Shown here piece by piece: positions 8,312-16,378 of a DNA stretch of 38,805 nucleotides. How positions within the stretch are numbered: position 1 is the first letter of the stretch; every line of letters starts with the position of its first letter. The position numbers and the translations under genes were made by a program. This stretch comes from Pseudomonadota bacterium (GTDB taxonomy: Bacteria > Pseudomonadota > Gammaproteobacteria > Burkholderiales > Burkholderiaceae_D): assembly GCA_021821365.1 (NCBI GenBank), contig JAKACN010000016.1, positions 1 through 38,805 of the forward strand, written 5' to 3'. The notes beneath the pieces are model-generated. The model was not told the DNA's origin, made no database searches, and saw only the letters and a list, made by a program, of their open reading frames with translations.

Positions 8312-8746
8312 ATGTCCAATCTTCAGACAATCAACGAATCCGAAACTCCCTACTATACGTGGACAGAGGCCATGGCGATCGGCCATCCGATGATCGATGA
8401 GGATCATCGCCACATTTTCGACATTGCCAATCGCCTGCAGGCGGAACTTCTTGAAGACCCCGAGCATTCGATCGTCGGGGAAGTGCTGGTCGAGCTGATC
8501 GAGCATACCGGGGGGCACTTCGCCCGCGAGGAAGCGTTGATGCAAGCAGCAAAATACCCGGGCTATGCCGTGCACAAGCATGAGCATGAGGTACTGATGG
8601 AAATGGTCAACGACCTTCACCATCGCTTCATGAACAGGCCCGGCAACATTACCGCCGACGTGGCGGAATTTTTCCGGAAGTCGCTCATCCCCCACTTCAT
8701 GAACTGGGATATGAAACTGGGGCGGAGCATTCTTGCGGCGGAGTAG
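8312..8746 (+). CDS. Bacteriohemerythrin
   Basis: A 144-residue single-domain hemerythrin that binds O2 reversibly at a di-iron site. All classical ligands are visible: His in GHPMIDEDH, His/Glu in the HIFDIAN region, HTGGHFAREE (HxxxH... with Glu), HKHEHE, and the C-terminal HFMNWD (HxxxxD), where the aspartate bridges the irons. Helix lengths match the family. I prefer the ATG at 8312, preceded by an AGGTG element, over the ATG at 8285, which would add nine non-conserved residues. It stands alone with an FNR/DNR-like palindrome upstream. Likely roles are oxygen storage, delivery or sensing at low oxygen; which one is not visible. Confidence 0.93.
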   Translation: MSNLQTINESETPYYTWTEAMAIGHPMIDEDHRHIFDIANRLQAELLEDPEHSIVGEVLVELIEHTGGHFAREEALMQAAKYPGYAVHKHEHEVLMEMVNDLHHRFMNRPGNITADVAEFFRKSLIPHFMNWDMKLGRSILAAE

Positions 8747-8867
8747 AGCTACCGTCTCATGAACAGGCGCCTTCTCCTCGGGGAAGATTGGGGCGGTGTG
8801 CCGTATGCAAAAGCCGCATTCAGTTTGAACCGCCAGCACTCCGCGTCGTGATGACATATCCGGGCTA

Positions 8868-8889
8868 ACCCTCCCCTTGCAAGAGGGAG
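8868..8889. repeat. Imperfect hairpin CCCTCCCCTTGCAAGAGGGA between convergent genes
   Basis: CCCTC and GAGGG flank the palindromic core CTTGCAAG, giving an imperfect hairpin in the 205-base gap between the convergent bacteriohemerythrin and gabD genes. There is no T-run on either side, so it is not a standard intrinsic terminator. CTCCC-CTTGCAAG-type elements recur in some proteobacterial intergenic regions, so it may be an interspersed repeat copy; only one copy is seen here. Confidence 0.4.
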
Positions 8890-8951
8890 AGAAATCTCGT
8901 GCCGGGCTTTTGACGCGGCGCCCCTGAAACCGGTCGGCGCCCGCAAAGTCG

Positions 8952-10406
8952 TCAAATGCCGCCCAGGCAAAGGTACTTGATGACCAGATAATCGTCCATG
9001 CCGTACTTCGAGCCCTCGCGCCCGAGGCCGGACTGCTTGACGCCGCCGAACGGCGCCACCTCATTGGAGATCAGGCCGGTGTTGATGCCGACCATGCCGC
9101 TTTCCAGCCCTTCCGCCACGCGCCACACGCGTGCAATGTCGCGCGCATAGAAATAGGCGGCCAGTCCGAATTCGGTATCGTTGGCCATCGCAATTGCTTC
9201 CGCATCGGTCTTGAAGCGGAACAGGGGCGCCAGCGGACCGAAGGTTTCCTCTTTCGCCACCTTCATCGCGGGTGTGACGTCGGCAATGACAGTCGGCTCG
9301 AAGAAGGTGTGGCCCAGTGCATGCCGCTTGCCGCCGGTCAGGATGCGGCCGCCCTTCTCCACCGCATCCGCCACGTGCTGTTCGACTTTCTTCACCGCAT
9401 CGCCATCGATCAGCGGACCCTGCGTGATGCCGGATTCGAGGCCGTTGCCGACTTTCAGCTTGCGCACCGCGTTGACCAGCTTTTCGGCGAAGGCGTCGTA
9501 CACGCCGTCCTGCACATACAGCCGGTTGGCGCAGACGCAGGTCTGGCCGGCATTGCGGTACTTGGAGACGATTGCACCTTCGACGGCGGCGTCGAGATCG
9601 GCGTCGTCGAACACGATGAACGGCGCATTGCCGCCGAGTTCGAGCGAGAGTTTCTTGATGGTCGGCGCGGATTGCTGCATGAGCAGGCGTCCCACTTCAG
9701 TGGAACCGGTGAAGCTCAATTTGCGCACCGTCGGGTTGGAGGTCATTTCGCCGCCGATGGCGCGCGCGTCGCCGGTAATCACGGAGAACACGCCGGCCGG
9801 CACACCCGCGCGCTCGGCCAGCACCGCCATCGCCAGCGCGGAAAATGGCGTGCCTTCCGCCGGTTTCACGATGATGGGACATCCGGCGGCCAGCGCGGGC
9901 CCGACCTTGCGCGTGATCATCGCTGCCGGGAAGTTCCAGGGCGTGATCGCGGCACAGACGCCGATCGGCTCCTTCGTCACGACCAGGCGGCGATCCGCCC
10001 ACGGCGATTGCAGGGTGTCGCCCGCTACGCGCTTGGCCTCCTCGGCAAACCATTCGATGAAAGATGCCGCATAGGCGATTTCGCCTCGCGCTTCGGCCAG
10101 CGGCTTGCCCTGCTCAATCGTCATGATTATCGCCAGGTCATCGGCATTGGCGAGCATCAGGTCGTTCCACTTGCGCAGGATGGCGCTGCGCTCTTTCGCC
10201 GTCTTCGCGCGCCAGCCCCGCCATGCATCGTCGGCGGCGACGATCGCGCGGCGCGTCTCGTCGGCGCCCATGTCGGGTACGTGGCCGATGGTTTCACCGG
10301 TGGCGGGATTGGTGACGGGGAAGCTCTTGCCGCTGTCGGCGTCGCACCACTTCCCGTTGAGGTAGGCCTGCTGGCGCAGCAGCGAGGGATCTTTCAGTTG
10401 CAGCAT
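8952..10406 (-). CDS. gabD: NAD(P)-dependent succinate-semialdehyde dehydrogenase
   Basis: Cytoplasmic aldehyde dehydrogenase of 484 residues that oxidises succinate semialdehyde to succinate, the second step of GABA breakdown. Family features: the cofactor-site block ITPWNFPAAMITRK, the KPAEGTPFSAL segment, FTGSTEVG, the general-base Glu in LELGGNAPFIV and the catalytic Cys290 in GQTCVCANR. The C-terminal EVAPFGGVKQSGLGREGSKYG block is typical of GabD-type enzymes. The ATG at 10406 has AAGGAG seven bases upstream. It lies 11 bases after the permease gene and closes the operon that begins with gabT and the ABC transporter. A glutarate- or other semialdehyde preference is possible, but the nearby gabT and GabR-like regulator argue for GABA. 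Confidence 0.93.
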   Translation of the reverse strand: MLQLKDPSLLRQQAYLNGKWCDADSGKSFPVTNPATGETIGHVPDMGADETRRAIVAADDAWRGWRAKTAKERSAILRKWNDLMLANADDLAIIMTIEQGKPLAEARGEIAYAASFIEWFAEEAKRVAGDTLQSPWADRRLVVTKEPIGVCAAITPWNFPAAMITRKVGPALAAGCPIIVKPAEGTPFSALAMAVLAERAGVPAGVFSVITGDARAIGGEMTSNPTVRKLSFTGSTEVGRLLMQQSAPTIKKLSLELGGNAPFIVFDDADLDAAVEGAIVSKYRNAGQTCVCANRLYVQDGVYDAFAEKLVNAVRKLKVGNGLESGITQGPLIDGDAVKKVEQHVADAVEKGGRILTGGKRHALGHTFFEPTVIADVTPAMKVAKEETFGPLAPLFRFKTDAEAIAMANDTEFGLAAYFYARDIARVWRVAEGLESGMVGINTGLISNEVAPFGGVKQSGLGREGSKYGMDDYLVIKYLCLGGI

Positions 10407-10417
10407 GGGATTGCTCC

Positions 10418-11254
10418 TTAATATTTGGCGGCGGCCTTGTTGCGCCTGCGCAGCCATTCCAGCGTCAGCAGCAGGCAGGTCGAGAACACGATGAGGATGG
10501 TTGCCAGCGCAGCGATCGCCGGACTGATGTTCTCGCGGATGCCGGAGAACATCTGGCGCGGCAGCGTCGATTGGGTCGGCCCTGCCACGAACAGCGTGAT
10601 GACGACTTCATCGAAGGACGTCGCGAACGCGAACAGCGCGCCGGAGATCAGGCCGGGCGCAATCACCGGCAGCGTGATCCGGAAAAAGGTGCGCAGCGGC
10701 CCTGCCCCGAGACTCAGGCTGGCGCGCACCAGGTTATGGTTGAAACCCTGAAGCGTGGCGGATACGGTGGTCACGACGAAGGGTGCGCCCAATGCGGCGT
10801 GCGCGAGGATCAGGCCCAGGTAGGTTTCGGACAGGCCGATGTCCGCGAAGAAGATGTAGATGCCGACGCCGACCACGACGACAGGCACGATCATCGGCGA
10901 AATCAGCAAGGCCATCACCAGCGACTTGCCGCGAAAGTCCGCCTTGTTCAACCCGACCGACGCCAGCGTGCCGAGGACGGTGGCCAGTGCGGTCGCAGCC
11001 GGCGCGACGATGAAACTATTCTGCGCGGCGCGGATCCAGTCGTCCGATTCGAACAGGCTGTGGTACCAGCGCAGCGAGAACGCCGGGATCGGGTAGGACA
11101 GGAAGGTACTGTCGGCAAAGGACAGCGGGATGATGACCAGGATCGGCAGCATCAGGAACAGCAGCGTCAGCGCATTCAGTCCGCGCAGGGTGAAGAACCA
11201 GGCGCGTTCCGCGAAGGACTGGTAAGGGGCGAATGTGGGCAAGAAAGTTTTCAT
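10418..11254 (-). CDS. ABC transporter permease, spermidine/putrescine (PotC) class
   Basis: A 278-residue inner-membrane permease with six predicted helices. The EAA-type loop that contacts the ATPase reads RASLSLGAGPLRTFFRITLPVIAPGL (positions about 185-210 of the protein), the usual signature of binding-protein-dependent importers. Length and order fit PotC-type subunits. The ATG at 11254 has AGGA at good spacing. It pairs with the larger PotB-type permease immediately upstream and ends 11 bases before gabD. The imported substrate is inferred from context to be GABA or a related amine or polyamine. Confidence 0.91.
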   Translation of the reverse strand: MKTFLPTFAPYQSFAERAWFFTLRGLNALTLLFLMLPILVIIPLSFADSTFLSYPIPAFSLRWYHSLFESDDWIRAAQNSFIVAPAATALATVLGTLASVGLNKADFRGKSLVMALLISPMIVPVVVVGVGIYIFFADIGLSETYLGLILAHAALGAPFVVTTVSATLQGFNHNLVRASLSLGAGPLRTFFRITLPVIAPGLISGALFAFATSFDEVVITLFVAGPTQSTLPRQMFSGIRENISPAIAALATILIVFSTCLLLTLEWLRRRNKAAAKY

Positions 11255-11302
11255 TGCATATCCTGTTTCATTGTGGCGTGGCGGCGGGACGGGGCGGCGC
11301 CC

Positions 11303-12589
11303 TCATCCCATGCTCACCTCCATCTTCGCGAAGCGGCGGTACACGCTGTACAGCAGCAGCGTCGCGGCCAGCAGCAGCGCGCCGAGCGCGCAGGCCATGC
11401 CCCAGTTGATGGTGACGTTGATGAAGTAGGCCACGTAGTAACTGACCATCTGCTCGCTGGTGCCGCCCAGCAGCGCCGGCGTGATGTAGTAGCCGAGCGC
11501 GAGAATGAAAACCAGCAACGCTCCGGCGCCGATGCCCGGATAGGTCTGCGGGACATACACGCGCCAGAACGCCGCGAACGGATGGCTGCCGAGCGAGATG
11601 GCCGCGCGCAGGTAGGTCGGCGGAATCGACTTCATCACGCTATACAGCGGCAGGATCATGAACGGCAGCAGGATGTGCGTCATGGAGATGTAGATGCCGG
11701 TGCGGTTGAACAGCAGTTCCAGCGGCGCATTGGTGATATGCAGCGCCATCAGTGCCTTGTTCACCAGCCCTTCCGACTGCAGCAGCACCATCCATGCGGC
11801 GACGCGCACCAGGATCGAGGTCCAGAACGGGATGAGCACGAGGATCATGAACAGGTTGGCGCGGCGTTCCGGCATCGTGGACAGCCAGTACGCCAGCGGA
11901 AAGCCGAGCACCAGGCAGCACAGGGTGACGACCAGGCTGATCGCGAAGGTGCGGACGAAGATCTGCCGGTAGGCAGATTCGCTTTCGTCCATGCTGACGA
12001 TCCGGCCGGTGCCGTCTTGCCGCAAATCGAGGGAGGCCAGCAGATAGTAAGGCGAATAATGCGAGCCGTTGCGCGCAATGGCCTGCCAGTAGTCGGGCTG
12101 GCCCCACTGCGCATCGATACCGATCAGCGCCTGCCGGACCTCCTGTGCACTCAGCGGCGCGCCACCATCCGCCGGTTGCAGGGGCATGGCGCGCGCCGTC
12201 TTCATGACGATGGAGCGCGCACCGGGCAATTCGACGTTGATCCGGCGGGCGACGTTGCCGGCGGTGTTCTGTTCATGCGCCACGGTCAGATCGGCGGCCA
12301 GCGCGGCATAGGCGGCATCGGGCGGCGTGCCGTTCCGGTCCCAGTTCCTGAGCGCCGCGACGGTCTGCGGCAAGCCGTCGGCGATTTCCGGATTCTCGAT
12401 GGCGCGCTTGAGCAGGATGGCAATGGGCGCGATGAAGACGGTCAGCAGGAAAAGAACGAGCGGCGCGATGAGTGCGATGGCGGTCATGCGCTTGCGCAAC
12501 TGCGCGCGATGCAGTTCGCGCTTGAGTTGCAGCGTCGATGGTTCGGAGCGTGGCAATTCCATGGCCGGGGCGAGCGCGGAAGTGTTCAT
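11303..12589 (-). CDS. ABC transporter permease, PotB class, with large periplasmic insert
   Basis: A 428-residue permease, about 130 residues longer than the usual PotB. After the first helix (about residues 36-60, MTAIALIAPLVLFLLTVF) comes a hydrophilic region of about 150 residues (roughly 65-215), then the remaining helices and the EAA loop RAAISLGSHPFAAFWRVYVPQTYPGIGAG. The insert should lie in the periplasm between helices 1 and 2 and could contact the binding protein; similar long loops occur in some proteobacterial polyamine/opine-type permeases. Start ATG at 12589, weak ribosome site. It lies 107 bases after the binding-protein gene, with a terminator-like hairpin in the gap, and 48 bases before the second permease. 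Confidence 0.9.
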   Translation of the reverse strand: MNTSALAPAMELPRSEPSTLQLKRELHRAQLRKRMTAIALIAPLVLFLLTVFIAPIAILLKRAIENPEIADGLPQTVAALRNWDRNGTPPDAAYAALAADLTVAHEQNTAGNVARRINVELPGARSIVMKTARAMPLQPADGGAPLSAQEVRQALIGIDAQWGQPDYWQAIARNGSHYSPYYLLASLDLRQDGTGRIVSMDESESAYRQIFVRTFAISLVVTLCCLVLGFPLAYWLSTMPERRANLFMILVLIPFWTSILVRVAAWMVLLQSEGLVNKALMALHITNAPLELLFNRTGIYISMTHILLPFMILPLYSVMKSIPPTYLRAAISLGSHPFAAFWRVYVPQTYPGIGAGALLVFILALGYYITPALLGGTSEQMVSYYVAYFINVTINWGMACALGALLLAATLLLYSVYRRFAKMEVSMG

Positions 12590-12610
12590 GTCGCAATGTC
12601 AGTCAGGATG

Positions 12611-12646
12611 AAAAATGATGCCGCACCGCGCGGGCGGCGCGGCATC
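12611..12646 (-). terminator. Terminator-like hairpin between binding-protein and permease genes
   Basis: On the minus strand GATGCCGC (12646-12639) pairs with GCGGCATC (12624-12617) around a GC-rich loop, followed by ATTTTT (12616-12611). It lies inside the ABC operon just after the binding-protein stop codon, so it probably terminates only part of the transcripts or protects the upstream 3' end. Confidence 0.7.
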
Positions 12647-12696
12647 AAGCCCGCCGGTCGGGACGAGGCTGTCCCTGCCGGCTGGAGGAGACACGC

Positions 12697-13728
12697 CTAT
12701 TTTGCGGCCCAGGCGGTGAAGCGCTGCTCCAGCTCTTCGCCGTGGTCGGTCCAGAATTTCATGTTCTGCTGCACCTGGTCCTTGACGTTGGCGGTCGAGG
12801 TCGGCAGCTGGGACAGCATCTTGTAGTCCATGCGCTTGAAGGCGTTGTTGTTCACCGGACCGTAGGCGATGTTGCCTGCATAGTGATGCTGCGCTTCCGC
12901 CGTGCTGGCGAAGGCGATGAACTTCTCGGCGAGATCCTTGTTCTTCGCGCCCTTCGGAATCACCCAGTAATCCAGGTCGTAGATGCCGCCGGTCCAGGTG
13001 ATCGCCAGGTTCTTGCCCTCACGCTGCGCGGCGTCGATGCGGCCGTTGTAGACGGTCGACATCACCACGTCGCCGGCGACCAGGAATTGCGGCGGTTGCG
13101 CGCCGGCTTCCCACCACTGGATGTTGTTCTTCAGTTCATCGAGCTTCTTGAAGGCGCGGTCCACGCCGGCCTTGGTGGACAGCACGCTATAAACTTCCTT
13201 CCGCCCATCGCCGTCCGCCATCAGGGCGAATTCGAGGTTGTAGCACGCACCCGTGCGCATGCCGCGCTTGCCCGGGAATTTCCTCACGTCCCAGAAATCG
13301 GACCAACCCTTGGGAGCGGTCTTCAACTTGTCGGCGTTGTAGCCGAGCACCGTGGACCACACGAAGGCGCCGAAACCGCATTCCTGGATGGCGGCCGGGA
13401 TGAATTCATCCTTCTTGCCGATCTTGCTGACATCGATGCGTTCCAGAAGTCCTTCTTCGCAGGCGCGGCCGACTTCACCGGACTCGACTTCGACCAGGTC
13501 CCAGCTCACTTTCTTAGCCTCGACCATGGCCTTGAGCTTGGCCATTTCGCCGTTGTATTCGACCACCGTGACCTTGTTGCCGGTCGATTTCTGGAATGGT
13601 TCGACATAGGCGGCCTTCTGGGCCAGGCTGTTGGCGCCGCCGAAATTGACGACGGTGAGTTCGCCGGCGTGCGCGAAGCCGGCAGCCAGTGCGGCGGCCA
13701 GCAGGACAGGTTTGAGGCTCGATTTCAT
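12697..13728 (-). CDS. ABC transporter periplasmic substrate-binding protein (PotD-like)
   Basis: A 343-residue periplasmic binding protein with a signal peptide ending AGFAHA. The mature N-terminus LTVVNFGGANSLAQKAAYVEPFQKSTG and later blocks such as WDLVEVESGEVGRACEEGLLERID and KFPGKRGMRTGACYNLEFALMADG are typical of the spermidine/putrescine-binding group, which also includes binders of GABA and opines. The ATG at 13728 has a strong GAAGGAG ribosome site. Flanked by a hairpin upstream (13772-13796) and a terminator-like hairpin downstream, which fits high relative expression. Ligand unknown; GABA or a polyamine is inferred from gabT and gabD in the same unit. Confidence 0.91.
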   Translation of the reverse strand: MKSSLKPVLLAAALAAGFAHAGELTVVNFGGANSLAQKAAYVEPFQKSTGNKVTVVEYNGEMAKLKAMVEAKKVSWDLVEVESGEVGRACEEGLLERIDVSKIGKKDEFIPAAIQECGFGAFVWSTVLGYNADKLKTAPKGWSDFWDVRKFPGKRGMRTGACYNLEFALMADGDGRKEVYSVLSTKAGVDRAFKKLDELKNNIQWWEAGAQPPQFLVAGDVVMSTVYNGRIDAAQREGKNLAITWTGGIYDLDYWVIPKGAKNKDLAEKFIAFASTAEAQHHYAGNIAYGPVNNNAFKRMDYKMLSQLPTSTANVKDQVQQNMKFWTDHGEELEQRFTAWAAK

Positions 13729-13771
13729 GTGTTCTCCTTCTCTCGGATTGGTGTTGAACATGGATACTGCT

Positions 13772-13796
13772 GTGTCCCGCTAATCGTCCGGGACAC
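13772..13796. repeat. Perfect 8-bp stem hairpin upstream of the binding-protein gene
   Basis: GTGTCCCG (13772-13779) and CGGGACAC (13789-13796) form a perfect stem with a 9-base loop in the 113-base gap between the ATPase and binding-protein genes. No T-run follows on the minus strand, so it is more likely an mRNA-stability or processing hairpin at the 5' side of the binding-protein message than a terminator. Confidence 0.6.
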
Positions 13797-13841
13797 CCGT
13801 GGCGCGCCTCTTCTTGTGCGGAGGCGTCGCCGTGAAACGGG

Positions 13842-14960
13842 TCAGTTGAATACGCGCAGGCGCTCGGGTTCGATCGCCAGCCGCACCGATGCGCCGGCAT
13901 TCAGCGCCAGCGACGCGGCATCGTGCAAGGCGATCTTGACGAAGCAATCGTCCTGCTTCGTCAAGGCGCAGCGCACGCGCACGTGGTCGCCGAAATAGAT
14001 CAGGTCGGAGACGGTCGCGCGGAGAGTGTTCGGCGCTTCCTGATGGCCGGCCTGCAGGCGGATGCGCTCGGGGCGCACGCAGGCGGTCACGGTCTGCCCG
14101 GGCAGCGCGGAATTGACGTTCAGTCCGCTCAACATGCTGCCGTCCGGCAGGCGCATGCCGCACTGCCCGCCGCTGGCGCTGACGACCGTGCCGCAGAGGC
14201 GGTTGTTGTCGCCGATGAATCCCGCCACGAACTGGTTCTGCGGATATTCGTAGAGTTCGTCGACCACCGCGAGCTGCTGGATCACGCCCTGGTCGAATAC
14301 CGCGACGCGGTCCGACATGGTGAGCGCCTCGCTCTGGTCGTGGGTGACGTAGACAAAGGTGAGGCCGAGCCGCTGGTGCAAGGCCTTCAGTTCCAGCTGC
14401 ATGTGTTCGCGCAACTGCTTGTCGAGCGCGCCGAGCGGCTCATCCATCAATACCAGCTTCGGCTCGAAGACGAGCGCGCGTGCCAGTGCGATGCGCTGCT
14501 GCTGGCCGCCCGACAGTTGCGCGGCGTAGCGGTCGCCGAACTTCCCCATCTGCACCATGTCCAGCGCCTGCTTCACTTTTGCGGCGCGCGTGCTGCTGTC
14601 GACGCCGCGCACGGTCAGCGGATACGCGACGTTCTGCGCCACCGTCATGTGCGGAAACAGCGCATAGTTCTGGAACACCATGCCGATGTTGCGCTTGTGC
14701 GGCGGCACCTTGTTGAGCAACTGACCGTCGAGACGGATTTCGCCGCCGGTGGGAAATTCGAAGCCGGCCAGCATCATCAGGCAGGTAGTCTTGCCCGAGC
14801 CGGACGGGCCGAGCAGCGTCAGGAATTCGCCGCGCTCGATGTTGAGGTCGAGGTTCTTGACGACAAGGTGTTCGCCGTCATAAGTCTTCTTGACGCCGCG
14901 GAATTCGACCAGCGTATCGGGTGTGCCGGTATGGCGCGTGCCATTGTCTGTATGGTTCAC
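13842..14960 (-). CDS. ABC transporter ATP-binding protein (PotA-like)
   Basis: A 372-residue ATPase that energises the importer. The nucleotide domain has Walker A GPSGSGKTTCLM, Q-loop VFQNYALFPHMTV, signature LSGGQQQRIALARAL, Walker B VLMDEPLGALD and H-loop VTHDQSEAL; the C-terminal ~110 residues form the TOBE/MOP-like regulatory domain typical of PotA. I chose the GTG at 14960, which has AAGGAG seven bases upstream; the frame continues upstream through a Cys/Arg-rich stretch overlapping gabT that has no family match. It begins 58 bases after the gabT stop codon and precedes the binding protein and permeases. Confidence 0.92.
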   Translation of the reverse strand: MNHTDNGTRHTGTPDTLVEFRGVKKTYDGEHLVVKNLDLNIERGEFLTLLGPSGSGKTTCLMMLAGFEFPTGGEIRLDGQLLNKVPPHKRNIGMVFQNYALFPHMTVAQNVAYPLTVRGVDSSTRAAKVKQALDMVQMGKFGDRYAAQLSGGQQQRIALARALVFEPKLVLMDEPLGALDKQLREHMQLELKALHQRLGLTFVYVTHDQSEALTMSDRVAVFDQGVIQQLAVVDELYEYPQNQFVAGFIGDNNRLCGTVVSASGGQCGMRLPDGSMLSGLNVNSALPGQTVTACVRPERIRLQAGHQEAPNTLRATVSDLIYFGDHVRVRCALTKQDDCFVKIALHDAASLALNAGASVRLAIEPERLRVFN

Positions 14961-15018
14961 GGAAGGTCTCCTTTTATGGTGGCCGATGCGGTGCGTTGCC
15001 GCATCGGCTCTGCGGGTA

Positions 15019-16287
15019 TCAGGCTTCCAGCATGGCGGCTTCGAGCACCGACAAGGCTTCATCCATCAATGCGTCGCTGATCGTCAGCGGGAACAAGAAG
15101 CGGATCACGTTGCCGTACACGCCGCAGATCAGGAGCAGCAGGCCTTTTTCCAGTGCCAGTGCCTGCACCTTCTTCGTGAACTCGGCGTCGGCTTCGGTCG
15201 TGCCCGGCTTCATGAATTCCACGGCGACCATCGCGCCCAGGCCGCGCACGTCGCCGATCTGCGGCACGCGCTTGCGCAGGCTGTGCAGGCGCTCCTTCAA
15301 TTGCAGCCCCAGCCGTTCCGCGCGCGCCGTCAGTCCTTCTTCCTCGATCACCTCGAGCACGGCGAGCGCCGAGGCGACGGCGAGCGGGTTGCCGGCATAG
15401 GTGCCGCCGAGGCCGCCGGGCGCCGGCGCATCCATGATCTCGGCACGTCCGCAGACGGCGGAGAGCGGCATGCCGCCGGCCAGGCTCTTGGCCATCGTCA
15501 TCAGGTCGGGAATCACGTCATAGTGTTCCATGGCAAACAGCTTGCCGGTGCGGGCAAAACCGGTCTGCACTTCGTCGGCGATGAGCAGGATGCCGTGCTG
15601 GTCGCACAGCGTGCGCAGCGCCTGCATGAATTCGACGGGGGCCGGGTAGAAACCGCCCTCGCCCTGCACCGGCTCCAGGATGATTGCCGCGACGCGCTTC
15701 GGCTCCACATCGGACTTGAACAGGGTCTGCAAGGCGTTGAGCGAGTCTTCCGTGCTGACGCCGTGCGCGGCAATCGGGAACGGCGCGTGGTACACCTCGC
15801 CGGGGAACGGTCCGAAACCGATCTTGTACGGCGCCACCTTCCCGGTGAGCGCCATGCCCATCATGGTGCGGCCATGGAAGCCGCCGCTGAAGGCGATGAC
15901 GCCGGAACGGCCGGTCGCTGCACGGGCGATCTTGATCGCGTTTTCCACGGCTTCGGCACCGGTCGAGAACAATGCTGTCTTTTTGGCATGGTCGCCCGGC
16001 GTGATCGCGTTGATGCGTTCCGCCAGTTCGACGTAACTCTCATAGGGAACGATCTGATAGGCGGTATGCGTGAATTTTCCGAGCTGCTGCTCGATCGCAT
16101 TCATCAGCTTCGGATGACGATGGCCGGTATTGAGGACCGCGATGCCGGCGGCGAAATCGATATAGCGGCGGTTCTCGACGTCCCAGATTTCCGCATTGGA
16201 CGCGCGCTCGGCGTAGAACTGGCACATCACGCCCACGCCGCGCGGGGTGGCGATATCCTTGCGCTTTTGCAAATCAGCGTTTTTCAT
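15019..16287 (-). CDS. gabT: 4-aminobutyrate--2-oxoglutarate aminotransferase
   Basis: Cytoplasmic PLP enzyme of class III, 422 residues, that moves the amino group of GABA to 2-oxoglutarate, giving succinate semialdehyde and glutamate. Landmarks: FAAGIAVLNTGHRHP near the N-terminus, FSTGAEAVENAIKIARAATGR, FSGGFHGRTMMGMALTGK (the phosphate-binding region), LEPVQGEGGFYPAP, the cofactor-binding aspartate in IADEVQTGFARTGK, and the Schiff-base Lys267 in TMAKSLAGGMPLSAV. ATG at 16287 with GGAG six bases upstream. First gene of the minus-strand gab/ABC unit and divergent from the GabR-like regulator over an 88-base gap. A 5-aminovalerate activity is common in this family. Confidence 0.94.
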   Translation of the reverse strand: MKNADLQKRKDIATPRGVGVMCQFYAERASNAEIWDVENRRYIDFAAGIAVLNTGHRHPKLMNAIEQQLGKFTHTAYQIVPYESYVELAERINAITPGDHAKKTALFSTGAEAVENAIKIARAATGRSGVIAFSGGFHGRTMMGMALTGKVAPYKIGFGPFPGEVYHAPFPIAAHGVSTEDSLNALQTLFKSDVEPKRVAAIILEPVQGEGGFYPAPVEFMQALRTLCDQHGILLIADEVQTGFARTGKLFAMEHYDVIPDLMTMAKSLAGGMPLSAVCGRAEIMDAPAPGGLGGTYAGNPLAVASALAVLEVIEEEGLTARAERLGLQLKERLHSLRKRVPQIGDVRGLGAMVAVEFMKPGTTEADAEFTKKVQALALEKGLLLLICGVYGNVIRFLFPLTISDALMDEALSVLEAAMLEA

Positions 16288-16334
16288 GTCTTCTCCAAAC
16301 GTGTTGTGGGAGAGATACTAAGGCCGCTTTGGCG

Positions 16335-16378
16335 CTACAATGTAGATCCACTTTGAATTATTCGATGGTGCCACTTTG
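16335..16378. promoter_or_regulatory. Putative GabR operator: inverted repeat and two direct repeats
   Basis: The short gap between gabT and the GabR-like gene holds a perfect inverted repeat CTACA-A-TGTAG (16335-16345) and the direct repeat CCACTTTG at 16348-16355 and 16371-16378, spaced 23 bases start to start (about two helical turns). MocR/GabR proteins are known to bind paired direct repeats. The second copy overlaps the TTG start codon of the regulator. Function is inferred. Confidence 0.6.

Noticed and set aside
10571-12826. A 751-codon open frame on the plus strand, antisense to the permease genes
   Set aside because: Its translation is low-complexity (His, Arg, Gln, Asp-rich) with no family motif, while both minus-strand permeases have clear signatures. 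High-GC codon bias leaves antisense frames open.
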